Positions 15,585 through 25,936 are shown, counted from the stretch's first letter. The stretch is DNA of 64,000 bases from Scytonematopsis contorta HA4267-MV1 (GCA_019359035.1 JAHHIC010000109.1:144225-208224), one strand, 5' to 3'. The notes: generated by a model from the sequence alone, not told the origin. Program-made: numbers and translations.

Positions 15585-16180
15585 ATTTTTTTCTTAATTT
15601 TCTCTTTCTTAACTGACAATTATTTGGTTGTAAATTTGAACTACTCTAAAATAGTAATTTTCAAAATTATGGTAAAGTCCTGGAATTAAATTTAGGCGAT
15701 TTTCAGTGTTTATATGGCTATAAACCTTACACATAGACAAATACTATCTATAAATACTATCTCCTGATATTACAAAGTGTAACAGGTTCGCTATTTATTA
15801 GTAGGTAGGATGTTGAATTCTAGCTTGCATACTATGGATGATGTCGTTTCCGATGGCATCGGAATTACTGGCTCACGCATAAACCGGAGGTTTTCCCGCA
15901 GGGTAGCCGCAAAGACGCAAAGGAAGAAATAATTTCATATGATGAAATTATTTCTTCTCTGAAAAAAGGGCTAATTCCAGTTGAGTTTGCTATCGGCTTG
16001 TACTAAATTTGTGTTTTTTGTTTACCGTAAAGTATAAAACTTAATTTGAAAATTTAAATTTAAACTTCTTGTATAAAATATATGTAGTAAGTTCATAGTT
16101 TTTGATTAAATTGATTAGTTAAATTCGTAACAGTAGATACTATTTTTTATAAACTAGTGTATAGTGGTTATTAGATTACA
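15585..16180. other. Non-coding spacer with a 16-bp perfect palindrome
   Basis: No gene is visible. It contains a 16-base inverted repeat with a 3-base spacer at 15923-15957 (GAAGAAATAATTTCAT / ATGAAATTATTTCTTC), preceded by the common cyanobacterial CGCAAAGACGCAAAGG repeat. The plus-strand promoter for the fasciclin gene should lie in 16020-16180. Confidence 0.6.
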
Positions 16181-16198
16181 CATAACCAGGTGAAAAAT

Positions 16199-16600
16199 TT
16201 GGCTGACATTATTGATACGGCTGTTAAGGCAGGTTCTTTCGATACTCTAGTTGCTGCAATCAAAGCTGCCAATTTGGTAGATACTTTGAAAGGTGCTGGC
16301 CCATTTACCGTGTTTGCGCCTACTGATGAAGCATTTGCTAAGCTTCCAGCAGGTACAGTAGATACACTACTTAAAGACATTCCAAAGCTCACAAAAATCC
16401 TGACTTATCATGTCGTTCCAGGTAAGGTACTTGCATCAGACGTGGTTAAGCTGAAATCAGCTACCACAGTTGAAGGTTCAGATGTGAAAATTGATGCTTC
16501 TAAAGGTGTAAAGATTAATGATGCCACTGTTGCAACTCCAGATGTTGCTGCTGATAACGGTGTTATCCATATTATTGACACAGTATTGATTCCCGCGTAA
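16199..16600 (+). CDS. Fasciclin (FAS1) domain protein
   Basis: A single FAS1 domain of 133 residues. The conserved H1 block [17 protein letters not shown] and H2 block [12 protein letters not shown] and the final [10 protein letters not shown] are all present. Such small proteins are abundant in cyanobacteria, and FAS1 domains mediate adhesion or matrix interactions when exported; no signal peptide is visible here. A GTG at 16190 would add three residues, but I prefer TTG at 16199: AGGTGA then sits 5 bases upstream and the product begins MADIIDTAV, as in typical homologues. A stem-loop follows the stop. Confidence 0.93.
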   Translation: MADIIDTAVKAGSFDTLVAAIKAANLVDTLKGAGPFTVFAPTDEAFAKLPAGTVDTLLKDIPKLTKILTYHVVPGKVLASDVVKLKSATTVEGSDVKIDASKGVKINDATVATPDVAADNGVIHIIDTVLIPA

Positions 16601-16628
16601 GCAATCGCTTAGGTCGAGAACACTATTT

Positions 16629-16661
16629 GTGGGGTTGCGATTTCTAGATTCGCAATCCCAC
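16629..16661. terminator. Stem-loop after the fasciclin gene
   Basis: GTGGGGTTGCGA (16629-16640) pairs with TCGCAATCCCAC (16650-16661): 12 base pairs with one G-U, loop of nine. No strong T-run follows, so termination is likely but not certain. Confidence 0.6.
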
Positions 16662-16682
16662 TAGTATTTATCTCTTAAAGGG

Positions 16683-16977
16683 TGTTTATAAAGAGAACAT
16701 TAAGCATCGTTTATATCACAAGCCAGCCAGTGACTAAAGTCACTGTCTAAAAGCCGAAGTCCTCTAAAAGAGGACTGAATAATATATCAAAAATAAATAT
16801 TTTACAAAATTTAAGATATTTCCAAAAATCTTATTTCTTATTAGTCCTCTACCCTTCGGGAAAACTAAGCGCTCCGCTCCACTGCGTGAACGTGTACAGA
16901 GGACTTTAGCTTTTAGACAGTGACTTTAGTCACTGGCTTGTGGTATGCATGGTGTCTGAATATTTTATTTATAAACA
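16683..16977. mobile_element. MITE-like element of about 295 bp
   Basis: Outer short inverted repeats TGTTTATAAA (16683-16692) and its complement TTTATAAACA (16968-16977) enclose long inner inverted repeats CACAAGCCAGCC...AGTGACT...CTAAAAGC (16717-16755) and the matching right arm (about 16908-16942). The centre holds no gene. A 40-base shortened relative with the same right flank stands at 30987-31060, which indicates an interspersed family. No transposase is present. Confidence 0.75.
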
Positions 16978-16982
16978 TTTTC

Positions 16983-19900
16983 TTAGTGCGTGCTGTATGT
17001 TATGTAACAATCACGTCCCCGTCGCTTTGCTTCGTAAAGCGCCTTGTCTGCATCTGCTATTAAGTCTGTAGGAGAGGTCGTGTTATTTGGGATTACAGTT
17101 GCAATACCCAAGCTGACCGTAATAAATTCACTGACATCTGAACAAGCATGGGGCAATTTTGATTGACAAACTGCTTTCTGAATTCCTTCTGCAACAACAA
17201 TCGCTCCCTTAACATTTGTTGATGGCAAAATCACAGTAAACTCTTCTCCACCATAACGAGCAACCAAATCTGTTGGACGTGTTGCCACAGTTAGCAACGC
17301 TTTAGCAATTTGTTGTAGGCATTGGTCGCCAGATTGATGACCGTAAAAATCGTTGTATTTTTTGAAATAATCGACATCACATAAAATCAGTGATAAAGGT
17401 TTTTGACGGAGTTTTAAGCGATTCCATTCCTGCAACAAATACTCATCAAAATAGTGGCGATTGGCAATTTGAGTTAATTTATCGAGTCTGTAGAGACGTT
17501 GTAATTCTTGATTCGCTTCTACTAGTTCATCTTGAGTTACTTTGAGAATTTCTAAAGTTTTGCTTACTTCTTTGGTTCGCTCCTGAATTTTTTCTTCTAG
17601 GTTGTGGTTAGACTCAGCTAATTTGCCTGTTACTTCTTGTAATGATTCTTCTGCCTGTTGACGCTCGTTGATTTCTTGCTTAAGATTTTCATAAAGTTGA
17701 GCATTTTTGATGGAAATTGCTGCCTGAGAAGATAAAATTCTTATTATTTCTAATCTTTCTGATGTGAAAACACCTACAGCAAGATTATTTTCTAGGTAAA
17801 GTAAACCAAAAAGCTCACCTTGGTAAATAATCGGTGTACATAATACAGATTTAGGTTGATTTTGAATAATATACGCATCTGTGGTAAATATTCCCTCATG
17901 GGCTGCATCTGTTAAAATTACATCTTCTCTGGTTCTAACTACATAGTTTATTAAGGAATCGGGCAGCTGTTGCTTAGCCTCGGCTAGCATCGATTGGCAT
18001 AGTACTACTTCCGAAGTATCTACAGTAGCCTTAGCCTCAATAAATAGCTGTTCTTGCTGCTTTAAAATGAGAAAAGCAGTTTGAGCACCTGCATTTTCAA
18101 TCACTATAGTCATTAATTTTTTTAGTAACTTCTCTAAAATAATTTCACTGGCAATAGTTTGAGAAGCTTTGATAATTGTAGCCGAATCTAAAGCTTGTGA
18201 ATTACTGCTTGTATTAGAGGAATTAGAGTTATTATTTTGAGCTAATTTTAAATCTTTCTGGGAATAAATAATTATATGTGGGTATTTTGATTCTAAATCT
18301 TTAACTTTGGCAATAGCTCCCCAGCATATATAATTATAGTGTGCCTTAGTCATATAAGTTTGAGCTATTTCCTGGCGTCCTAAATTTAAATAGAATTTAG
18401 CCGCTAATTCATAAGCTAGTGCTTCTTCTTGAATATATTTGTTTTTCTGTGCTCCGGCTATAGCGGAATCGTAGTACTTCATAGCCGCTAGTATTTGTCC
18501 CAATACTCTAGCCTTTTCAGCTTCCACTAATTCATATTTGTGCTGATAATTCATAGGAGCGTTTTCAGTCCAGTATTTCATCTTTTCCTGATTTTCTTCT
18601 ACTTGCTTTAAGTATTCTTTTAACTCATTTATTTGATTGTCTTTTGATTGCAATAAATTCTGAGAATACTCAGCCAGCAATGCTAAAGAATAAAACCAGT
18701 TATGTAATGTAAATATAACTTCACTTTGTATAAATCCAGCATAATTTAATGCTGTTTTTGCATAAACTAGAGAATTTTTATATTGTTCAAAAGTATAACA
18801 AAGAAATGATTTATAAAAATAAAAATCAAATAACGAGATTAAACTTTTAGTTGATAAAAAATAAGGTAAGGCTTCTTCCTCGTTCAGAATATCACCAACT
18901 AATTTAGTTTGAGCTACAGAATTATTGAGTAGATTAGCTACTGCCTGAGCGCATATTTTAGTTAGATAAAGTGGATGTTGTTGCTCCAATTTGCTAATAA
19001 ATTTGATATAAATTGCCTGATTGTGTGCAACTGATTCTAAATGTTCTCCGGCAAAAAACAGATGAGAACAGTAAAAATTTGCTGCGTGGCACGCAAACTC
19101 AATATCTCCAACTTCCAGTCCGCTTTCAATTGCCTCATGCAAAGAATCTATAGTTTCTTTTATATGCTGTTTTTTATAAGTAATATTAATATTAATTGCT
19201 ACTAATGCTTTAGATTTAAAATCTTTAGCATTTAATTGATGTAATATTTTTAAAGCTAGTTGACCAAGTCGATAGGCAAAATTAATATTTGGAACAAACC
19301 AAGTTGTAAGAACACCATAAATTGCGTAAGCGTAGATAGATGGAGGTGAATTGCCGTGTTGCCTAGAAATTTCAACCATAGTATAAAGGATTGATAACAC
19401 TATTGTACTCTCGCCAAAAGCAGCAGCAGGATGAATCAGAATTAAAATCTCCATTGCTGCTAACTTGTATGGGTTCATCATAGGTGGTAGGCTAGCCAAC
19501 TGCTCGACGTTAAGATTTTGTGGTGGTGATTTTACTAAGGTAATATCTAGCATGGACAAAACATTTTGCCCAATATCTAAAACAGTATTGATTTGATTTT
19601 GCGCTAAGTAAATTTTAATTTTGATTTGATACAATTTGACTTTATCTAGGGTATCTTGAACTTTTTCCAGTGCCAATTCACATAACATTAATGCTCTTGT
19701 TAAATTAGCCTTTAGATATTCTACTTCTGATATTTCTATATATAAGTTGAAAGTCAATGTGTATTGATTTTGCCAGCTATCAGGATGTAGTATTTGTAAA
19801 CCTACGTTCAAGTAATTGGCTGCAGATTCATAAGCGGTAGCAGCTTTAGCTTTCTTACCAGCAATAAGATTTAACTGAGCTAGTTCATCCTTTCGGATTT

Positions 19901-22145
19901 GTGTTGTTAGTAGGTCAGCACCAAAATTTAATTGGTTAACTAAGGTAAAAATATTATCTTTCTGTTGCTCTGGTGTGCTACTTTTTAGCAAAAGTTGACC
20001 AATTTTTAAATGAGTATTCTTTCTGGTTGATTCTGGAATCAACGAGTAGGCTGCTTGCTGTACTCTGTCATGCAAAAATTTATATTTAATTTTCACATCA
20101 CTCATTTTGAAAACACCTGATTCTACCTCCTCAAACACCAAAGGAATTTTATAATTTGAAGATAAAGGTAGAATTAGACCTGCTTGCAAGGCACTCCACA
20201 AATGAGCAGCCGTCACGATGTCTGATGTTTCATTGACTGTTGCTAAAATGTCTAGGTTAAATTCATTGCCGATACAGGCTGCCAACTGTAAAACTTTTTG
20301 TGTATCTGGTGGCAATTTACGAATATTTCTACCAATCAGTTCGACAATATTATAATCAGTGATGCCAACTGCTTGAATTTTCTGAATATCCCACTCCCAG
20401 TTATCTGTTTCTACCTGATAAACAAGTAGATGTTCGGTATATAAACTTTTGAGTAACTGAGTTAAGAAAAAGGGATTTCCTTGAGTTAAATTATAGACTA
20501 ATTCTGCTAATAATTTAACTTGGCTAGCAACATTCCCTTTATTGAATGTATCTGCTATTAGTCGCTGGACATGAGTCAGTAACAGCGGTTCTACGTTGAT
20601 GTTATAGACCACAATATCTGTTTGACGTAACTTTTCCAGCGTTTGTATTAATGGGTGGGTGGGGTTGACTTCGTTATCTCGGTAGGCTCCTATTATAAAT
20701 AGGTATTGACTACTATTATCTGTAATCAAGAGTCGAATTAATTTTAAAGATGCAGAATCAGCCCACTGTAAATCATCTAAAAAAATGACTAATGGATGTT
20801 CTGGTTGGCAAAAAACATTTACAAATTGTTGAAAAACGCGGTTAAATCGATTTTCAGATTCAGTAGCACCTAGCTTGGGAACATCAGGTTGTGAGCCAAT
20901 AATTAACTCTACGGAGGGAATCACATCAATGACAACTTGACCGTTCGCATCAAGAGCCTCTAGTATTTTATTTTTCCAAACAGCAATCTGCTGCTCATTC
21001 TCTGTTAATAGCTGACGAATTAATTCTTGAAAAGCCTGAATTAAAGCAGCATAGGGGATATCTCGCTTGAACTGGTCGAATTTACCTGTAATAAAATATG
21101 CTTTTGCTGCAGCAATGGATTTATGAACTTCATTAACAATTGAAGTTTTACCAATACCTGAATAACCTGATACTAGCATTATTTCTGCTGTCCCCTGGCT
21201 GACTCTGAGGAAAGCATTCATCAGCGTCGCAACTTCTTGTTCTCTGCCATAAAGCTTTTGTGGAATTAAAAGCTGACTGCCGCAATCGCGCTGACCGGGG
21301 ATAAAATCTTTAATTTCTCCGGTGTTTTGCAGTTGTAGTAAACAATTTTCTAAATCGAATTTCAATCCAGCCGCACTTTGGTATCGTTCCTCTGCATTTT
21401 TAGCTAACAGTTTCATAACAATATCTGAAACTACTTTAGGAATTTGAAGAAGTTGATAAGGTAGTACTGGTTGTTTGGCTATATGACAGTGAACCAACTC
21501 CAGAGGTTCGTGGCTTGTGAATGGCAACCTCCCTGTAAGCATTTCATATAAAGTAACTCCCAAAGAGTAGAAATCTGTACGATAGTCAATCGAGCGATTC
21601 ATCCTCCCTGTTTGTTCAGGAGCCATGTAAGCTAAAGTACCTTCTAAGAAGTTAGGATTCCGAATAGTTTGTTTTTCTAATAATAGACGTGATGAAAGAC
21701 CAAAATCAGCCAACTTCACCTGTCCTGTTTCAACATTGATAATTATATTGCTAGGCTTAATGTCTTTATGAATAATCTCGACTTGATATAAATCTATTAA
21801 TATGGATGCTAGGGCAATTGCTATTTGCAAACATTCTGAAATTGTTAATTTCCTAGATATGAGAATTTTACTTAAGGACTGACCGCCAAAATCTTCTAAG
21901 ATTAGTGCAAAGGCATTTTGGTATTTTTCTAGACTGTAAGTTTTAACAACTCCTCCAATGTTCAAGTCTTTGATAACTTTATACTCATGCCGTAAACGAG
22001 TAATTTCTTCTAGTGTCGGATACTGAGATTTGAGCAGCTTAATTGCTACTGACTGTTGTTTATGCTTACTCTTGCCTCGGTAGACAACTGTTACCTTTCC
22101 ATGATGAATTTTTTCAAGAATCTCGTATCCTGGAATAGCAATCAT
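16983..22145 (-). CDS. Giant Ser/Thr kinase - AAA ATPase - GAF - GGDEF signalling protein
   Basis: 1720 residues with domains in this order. Residues 5-270 form a protein kinase domain with VAIKLLK (ATP-binding Lys), HKDIKPSN (catalytic Asp), DFGLSS and APEQTGRMN; the glycine loop is weak (IHHGKVTVVYRG). About 298-600 is an ATPase domain with Walker A GYSGIGKTS (327-335) and FLDDLQWAD as Walker B. Residues 650-1300 are helical, TPR-like. A GAF domain spans about 1330-1490, then a coiled coil and a C-terminal GGDEF domain with GGEEF at 1632-1636. An RPTD I-site five residues before it suggests feedback-inhibited diguanylate cyclase activity. This build is common in filamentous cyanobacteria. 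Input signal and kinase targets are unknown. It sits 128 bases downstream of the carotenoid oxygenase, same strand. Confidence 0.92.
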   Translation of the reverse strand: MIAIPGYEILEKIHHGKVTVVYRGKSKHKQQSVAIKLLKSQYPTLEEITRLRHEYKVIKDLNIGGVVKTYSLEKYQNAFALILEDFGGQSLSKILISRKLTISECLQIAIALASILIDLYQVEIIHKDIKPSNIIINVETGQVKLADFGLSSRLLLEKQTIRNPNFLEGTLAYMAPEQTGRMNRSIDYRTDFYSLGVTLYEMLTGRLPFTSHEPLELVHCHIAKQPVLPYQLLQIPKVVSDIVMKLLAKNAEERYQSAAGLKFDLENCLLQLQNTGEIKDFIPGQRDCGSQLLIPQKLYGREQEVATLMNAFLRVSQGTAEIMLVSGYSGIGKTSIVNEVHKSIAAAKAYFITGKFDQFKRDIPYAALIQAFQELIRQLLTENEQQIAVWKNKILEALDANGQVVIDVIPSVELIIGSQPDVPKLGATESENRFNRVFQQFVNVFCQPEHPLVIFLDDLQWADSASLKLIRLLITDNSSQYLFIIGAYRDNEVNPTHPLIQTLEKLRQTDIVVYNINVEPLLLTHVQRLIADTFNKGNVASQVKLLAELVYNLTQGNPFFLTQLLKSLYTEHLLVYQVETDNWEWDIQKIQAVGITDYNIVELIGRNIRKLPPDTQKVLQLAACIGNEFNLDILATVNETSDIVTAAHLWSALQAGLILPLSSNYKIPLVFEEVESGVFKMSDVKIKYKFLHDRVQQAAYSLIPESTRKNTHLKIGQLLLKSSTPEQQKDNIFTLVNQLNFGADLLTTQIRKDELAQLNLIAGKKAKAATAYESAANYLNVGLQILHPDSWQNQYTLTFNLYIEISEVEYLKANLTRALMLCELALEKVQDTLDKVKLYQIKIKIYLAQNQINTVLDIGQNVLSMLDITLVKSPPQNLNVEQLASLPPMMNPYKLAAMEILILIHPAAAFGESTIVLSILYTMVEISRQHGNSPPSIYAYAIYGVLTTWFVPNINFAYRLGQLALKILHQLNAKDFKSKALVAININITYKKQHIKETIDSLHEAIESGLEVGDIEFACHAANFYCSHLFFAGEHLESVAHNQAIYIKFISKLEQQHPLYLTKICAQAVANLLNNSVAQTKLVGDILNEEEALPYFLSTKSLISLFDFYFYKSFLCYTFEQYKNSLVYAKTALNYAGFIQSEVIFTLHNWFYSLALLAEYSQNLLQSKDNQINELKEYLKQVEENQEKMKYWTENAPMNYQHKYELVEAEKARVLGQILAAMKYYDSAIAGAQKNKYIQEEALAYELAAKFYLNLGRQEIAQTYMTKAHYNYICWGAIAKVKDLESKYPHIIIYSQKDLKLAQNNNSNSSNTSSNSQALDSATIIKASQTIASEIILEKLLKKLMTIVIENAGAQTAFLILKQQEQLFIEAKATVDTSEVVLCQSMLAEAKQQLPDSLINYVVRTREDVILTDAAHEGIFTTDAYIIQNQPKSVLCTPIIYQGELFGLLYLENNLAVGVFTSERLEIIRILSSQAAISIKNAQLYENLKQEINERQQAEESLQEVTGKLAESNHNLEEKIQERTKEVSKTLEILKVTQDELVEANQELQRLYRLDKLTQIANRHYFDEYLLQEWNRLKLRQKPLSLILCDVDYFKKYNDFYGHQSGDQCLQQIAKALLTVATRPTDLVARYGGEEFTVILPSTNVKGAIVVAEGIQKAVCQSKLPHACSDVSEFITVSLGIATVIPNNTTSPTDLIADADKALYEAKRRGRDCYITYSTH

Positions 22146-22183
22146 AACTTACGCACACCCTGTAAACTTTGCTACGCTAAACA

Positions 22184-22214
22184 AGTAGAGAAGTTCTGGC
22201 AAAACGTCTCTACT
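22184..22214. repeat. Decayed copy of the GTAGAGACG palindrome family
   Basis: GTAGAGAAGTT and AAACGTCTCTAC flank a 6-base centre, between the kinase gene and the carotenoid oxygenase gene; see the other copies at 33285, 33745, 38469, 39779, 54394 and 63053. Confidence 0.7.
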
Positions 22215-22273
22215 GGGTTTATATGTTATTGTATTGTTACATTAGTAAGTTATTATACGTTGGAGTCTGAATT

Positions 22274-24463
22274 TTAGTCAAAATGAGGGTAAACTTCTTG
22301 CTCAAATAAATCTTTGATATCTGGATGTTTTTGAGATACCTGACGTACTAATTCTTTGTAATCTTCGCGCACTTTAATGTAATAATTTGCTTTGCGACGT
22401 CCAATGGTTGGTAACCAAGCAGTATGCAAGGTGAAGGCAAAATCCAGTGAAGGATGGGACAGTTTGCATAGAGGACCCTTAGATAAATCATTGGCATTAA
22501 AGAGCCAGAATTCATTTTTGTTTTCGTACCATACTGTGCAGATTATATAACCGTCTGTCGCTTTTTCTGCATTACGGCGAGGGATAAACTGGGGTGAAGA
22601 TGTTATATGTCCCGGAGGAAATTTATAGCGGTCAATAATTTTTAATGCTTCTGTCGGTGAAGCATGAAGTCGAAACAAATAGGCAGGTACTCCCTTGTTT
22701 GCGAAATTCAGCACCTTTGACAGAGGAACTTGCCGATATTTATAATCTTTGTACGTATCGACAATAAACTTTGTCATTAAGTCTTTCCACAACCCTAACG
22801 AAGTCCAGTAAATGTCTTCTAGTCGTTCTAAAGGTTGTCCAGTCTTGGGATACCGCTCTGGATAAGCAAATAGTTCCACACCCCAAGTACATTCCGCATC
22901 AGAAATAAGGTGTGAGGAGAGGATGTTTCCGGTTTCTCCATTAATTACATAGCGTCCCAAGCGCCCAATATCTGTTTCATTATTTTCCATGCCACATAGG
23001 TATGAGGGCACAGGATTTTGAGGGTTGTAAGCGGAAACATCATATTGCCTAATCCATTCACCTACATTCATCCCACAAATATGGGCTGCGTGGAGTGTAA
23101 TGTTTCCCTGAGGGTTGTCGTAGTCCAATAAAAAATGTGCTGTTTCCAAGGGCAACACAACTTTTTGCACTACAACTTCAACCTCCTGATTATCATATGC
23201 TGGAAATTGTCCTGCTTTTAAATCAGCACGACGCACTATATAAAGTATGGAATCAGGTGAAACAGCACCTTCCAACAGGTTTCTCAGTTGTACTTCAACT
23301 TTTTTATTTTCTGGAAAAGGGTTATTGAGTACTTGTTCTAATCCCGTAGTAAAGGCTGTATCCATTAGCACAATATAATCTCTCGTGATGCCAATCTGAT
23401 GCATACTTTGGTTGATTGGTACAGAGGAACCATCAGGTAGAACTAGCTTCCACCGTTCCAAAGCGCCTGCGCCATCCCAAGAAATCAAATAAACAAAGTT
23501 CTCAATTTTTAAGTTAGTAAGCCTCTCAATAAATCTCACATAGAGTTGTAAGGAAGTTTGGAAAGATTGAGAGAATAAATCAAAAATATCTTTGAGGAGA
23601 TTGGTTCCGAGAAATGAACCAAGTGCAGTTAAGAAATCGTCCACTTCGTTGGGAAGTTGCTCCAGGTCATAAATGAAAGGAATGGTGTCTAAAAAATTAG
23701 CTAATGACCTACCATAATTAACAGTGAACATCTTGTGTTTATGAGGGTCAAAAACAGGATGAGCCGTACTCAAGAAAGCTGGAAAGGGAGCATTATAACC
23801 ATTCAACTCTGGCTGCCATTCTTGATTAGTACCAATGGGAGTAACAACCTCTAGAGTTTCAGTATCAATTTCATAAGGACGACCTGCATCATAAGTAACC
23901 AGTAACCGCTCTTGGGAGTCTTGGGAAAACTTCATTGGTAGAAAAGCTGTATTTAGCTGGTTACGAACACCCAAGGACAAAGAAAATCTGGTGATGCCAT
24001 GATTACGAAAACGATACTTGTCATACTTTGAGCCATGACGAGTTGCCTTGTCAGCGTAGTAATCAGGTGGTTTGACAATACGAGTTGTTAATCTCACTTC
24101 ATCTTGAGAATCAAAATCCAGACGATAAATCATTCCATCACCACACAACAGGGAATCTCCATTGGTATAAGGAAGACCATCCGAGTCAACAGTCCCACTT
24201 GGAGCAACCATGAAAACATGTCCCTGCAAATCAACAGGGAGATTTCCGCAAATTTTCATTTGGATATCTACGAGTTCACATCGACTAGCAGTCATGATGG
24301 ACTCTGGAACTTTAGGACAACAATTAAAATGTTGGTTATTAGTGTCAATACAATGCTGCTGTAATGGAATGGATTGGGGAGAATCGACATTCTTGACACC
24401 CGTCGTATCCCCAACTACCTCTATTGTGCTTTTGGGGGGTTGGTAGTTGTTAGTGTGTTTCAT
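22274..24463 (-). CDS. Carotenoid oxygenase (RPE65/CCD family), long form
   Basis: A non-haem iron enzyme of the carotenoid cleavage oxygenase family. Candidate iron-binding histidines are in STAHPVFDP (about residue 233), MHQIGITRDYIV (about 357), TLHAAHICGMN (about 455) and FAFTLHTAWLP near the end. FMVAPSGTVDSDGLPYTNGD and GDGMIYRLDFD near the N terminus are the first blades. It is 729 residues; the standard family members are 460-550, so it carries long insertions (for example the hydrophobic segment at about 265-330) typical of a subfamily seen in cyanobacteria and fungi. Substrate (carotenoid, apocarotenoid or stilbene-like) cannot be judged. The N-terminal 60 residues look unstructured. 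Confidence 0.88.
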   Translation of the reverse strand: MKHTNNYQPPKSTIEVVGDTTGVKNVDSPQSIPLQQHCIDTNNQHFNCCPKVPESIMTASRCELVDIQMKICGNLPVDLQGHVFMVAPSGTVDSDGLPYTNGDSLLCGDGMIYRLDFDSQDEVRLTTRIVKPPDYYADKATRHGSKYDKYRFRNHGITRFSLSLGVRNQLNTAFLPMKFSQDSQERLLVTYDAGRPYEIDTETLEVVTPIGTNQEWQPELNGYNAPFPAFLSTAHPVFDPHKHKMFTVNYGRSLANFLDTIPFIYDLEQLPNEVDDFLTALGSFLGTNLLKDIFDLFSQSFQTSLQLYVRFIERLTNLKIENFVYLISWDGAGALERWKLVLPDGSSVPINQSMHQIGITRDYIVLMDTAFTTGLEQVLNNPFPENKKVEVQLRNLLEGAVSPDSILYIVRRADLKAGQFPAYDNQEVEVVVQKVVLPLETAHFLLDYDNPQGNITLHAAHICGMNVGEWIRQYDVSAYNPQNPVPSYLCGMENNETDIGRLGRYVINGETGNILSSHLISDAECTWGVELFAYPERYPKTGQPLERLEDIYWTSLGLWKDLMTKFIVDTYKDYKYRQVPLSKVLNFANKGVPAYLFRLHASPTEALKIIDRYKFPPGHITSSPQFIPRRNAEKATDGYIICTVWYENKNEFWLFNANDLSKGPLCKLSHPSLDFAFTLHTAWLPTIGRRKANYYIKVREDYKELVRQVSQKHPDIKDLFEQEVYPHFD

Positions 24464-24779
24464 CTTAATAATTCTAAGCTATTGGCTATTTTTTGCAAAT
24501 TTCAACTGATGGAGCTTTAGTCCGTAAACATAAAACCCACATTCCTCATCACAACTGTCACACGCAAACCAAGGCTTGTCATTAGTACCCAAGAACTAAG
24601 TATTTTGAGTATTTTATATAACAATAAATAATTTCAAGCGTAGTCTTGCTTATCTGTATCGGGAACATCTTGATTTATTGCAGTGTCTATGTATTTAGTG
24701 TTTGGGATTTAAAACTAACTCTTGTGGGGTGTAAGTCCCTTACACCCGACTGTGATTGACTAACCTGAAATTTGCTGTA
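24464..24779. other. Spacer without genes
   Basis: No gene is seen. An 8-bp stem GGGTGTAA / TTACACCC (24727-24734 / 24740-24747) lies past the stop of the pentapeptide gene and could terminate it, but it lacks a T-run. Confidence 0.45.
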
Positions 24780-25289
24780 TCATTCGCAGAACAACGTTTC
24801 TTTGGTGTCGCGTCCAGTAATTGGGTTAGTGCCTTTTGCTATTTTACAAAGTTTGGCTTGCTCGTCATCGCGCAGCAACACGTCTGTAAAATCAGCACCA
24901 TCGATGGTGGCTCCGTCAAACCTCGCGCTGGCTGCAAAGGCTCCTTCTAGTATGGCGTTTGTCAAATTGGCTTTAATTAAACGCGCAGAATCTAAGGTAG
25001 CATTTCTCAGGTCAGCACCTGTTAAATTTGCTGACTCTAAGTTGGCAGCAAAAAAGCTGACTCCTTGCAAATTAGAGTTGCTAAAGTTACTCTGTTTTAG
25101 ATTTGCTTTGGTAAAGCTAGAGTCCGTTAAATCCCGTCCAGAAAAATCAGCCTCTACCAAAATTTCTTTGTTGTACTCAAGCGCTAATGCTTTGGAAGCA
25201 AAACCTAACGGCGGTATTATGCAAAGTAATGCTCCAACCAATAAACTGACTATAATTGTCCGAATCTGACTGCTTAATTTAATTTTCAT
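24780..25289 (-). CDS. Exported pentapeptide-repeat protein (likely thylakoid lumen or periplasm)
   Basis: 169 residues from the ATG at 25289. An N-terminal signal (about residues 1-37: IRTIIVSLLVGALLCIIPPLG, ending in ASKALA) is followed by A(N/D)LXX pentapeptides in one quadrilateral beta-helix from about residue 48 to 135 (for example ADFSGRDLTDSSFTKANLKQ). The C-terminal segment carries two cysteines (AKLCKIAKG and LFCE) that could form a disulfide cap. It resembles lumenal pentapeptide proteins of cyanobacteria and plastids. The upstream start at 25322 would overlap the divergent YraN gene, so the internal ATG is preferred. Only 14 bases separate the two divergent starts. Confidence 0.87.
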   Translation of the reverse strand: MKIKLSSQIRTIIVSLLVGALLCIIPPLGFASKALALEYNKEILVEADFSGRDLTDSSFTKANLKQSNFSNSNLQGVSFFAANLESANLTGADLRNATLDSARLIKANLTNAILEGAFAASARFDGATIDGADFTDVLLRDDEQAKLCKIAKGTNPITGRDTKETLFCE

Positions 25290-25303
25290 CGTATTTTTCA
25301 CCA

Positions 25304-25837
25304 ATGGCAAACCATCCTTCATCTAATTATCGCGGTATCGGTAACGCAGGAGAAGACCTGGTAACCCAATGGTTGCAATCTATAGGTTGGATAATTTTAC
25401 ATCGCCAATGGCGTTGTCGCTTTGGGGAAATTGATATTATTGCCCAAATGAGTGAAGAAACACGACGGATGAAACAAGCAGAAGTTTTGGACAGCGTTCC
25501 TAATTCTTTTATCTCTACTTTTGACTCTACTTCCACGTACTCATATCCAATATTGGCTTTTGTGGAAGTGAAAACTCGTTCTAGAGGGAATTTAGATGTG
25601 GGAGGCAGAAGTGCGATCGCCTTTTCAAAACAAGAGAAACTTTGGCGTACAGCCGAGATGTTTCTGACACAGTATCCGGAAAAGGCGGATTATGATTGCC
25701 GCTTTGATGTTGCGATTGTGTGTTGTCAACGTACATCGAAAAAAACTAATGCCGAAACAGAAGCTAAGCAGGAAGTTCGGGGATACGACTTAATATTGGA
25801 AGAATATATCCCAGGGGCGTTCCTCGGAAACTATTAA
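25304..25837 (+). CDS. YraN/UPF0102 family endonuclease-like protein
   Basis: 177 residues with the Holliday-junction-resolvase-like (PD-D/ExK) fold of the UPF0102 family. GNAGEDLVTQWLQSIGW at residues 13-29, RCRFGEIDIIA at 38-48 (catalytic Asp) and FVEVKTRSRG at about 86-95 (E-x-K) are the family motifs. An insertion of about 30 residues between the last two (residues 50-78, beginning MSEETRRMKQ) is larger than in E. coli YraN, as is common in cyanobacteria. Function is not established in general. A HIP1 octamer is inside the gene. Divergent from the pentapeptide gene with a very short spacer. Confidence 0.9.
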   Translation: MANHPSSNYRGIGNAGEDLVTQWLQSIGWIILHRQWRCRFGEIDIIAQMSEETRRMKQAEVLDSVPNSFISTFDSTSTYSYPILAFVEVKTRSRGNLDVGGRSAIAFSKQEKLWRTAEMFLTQYPEKADYDCRFDVAIVCCQRTSKKTNAETEAKQEVRGYDLILEEYIPGAFLGNY

Positions 25838-25936
25838 TAATGGCTACTGGAAAACTGATGTAAAAATTTTTCGTTCACTATTAGCTATTAGCAATCACTA
25901 ATTCACAGCAATTTTGATACCACTAATAGCATTTTT

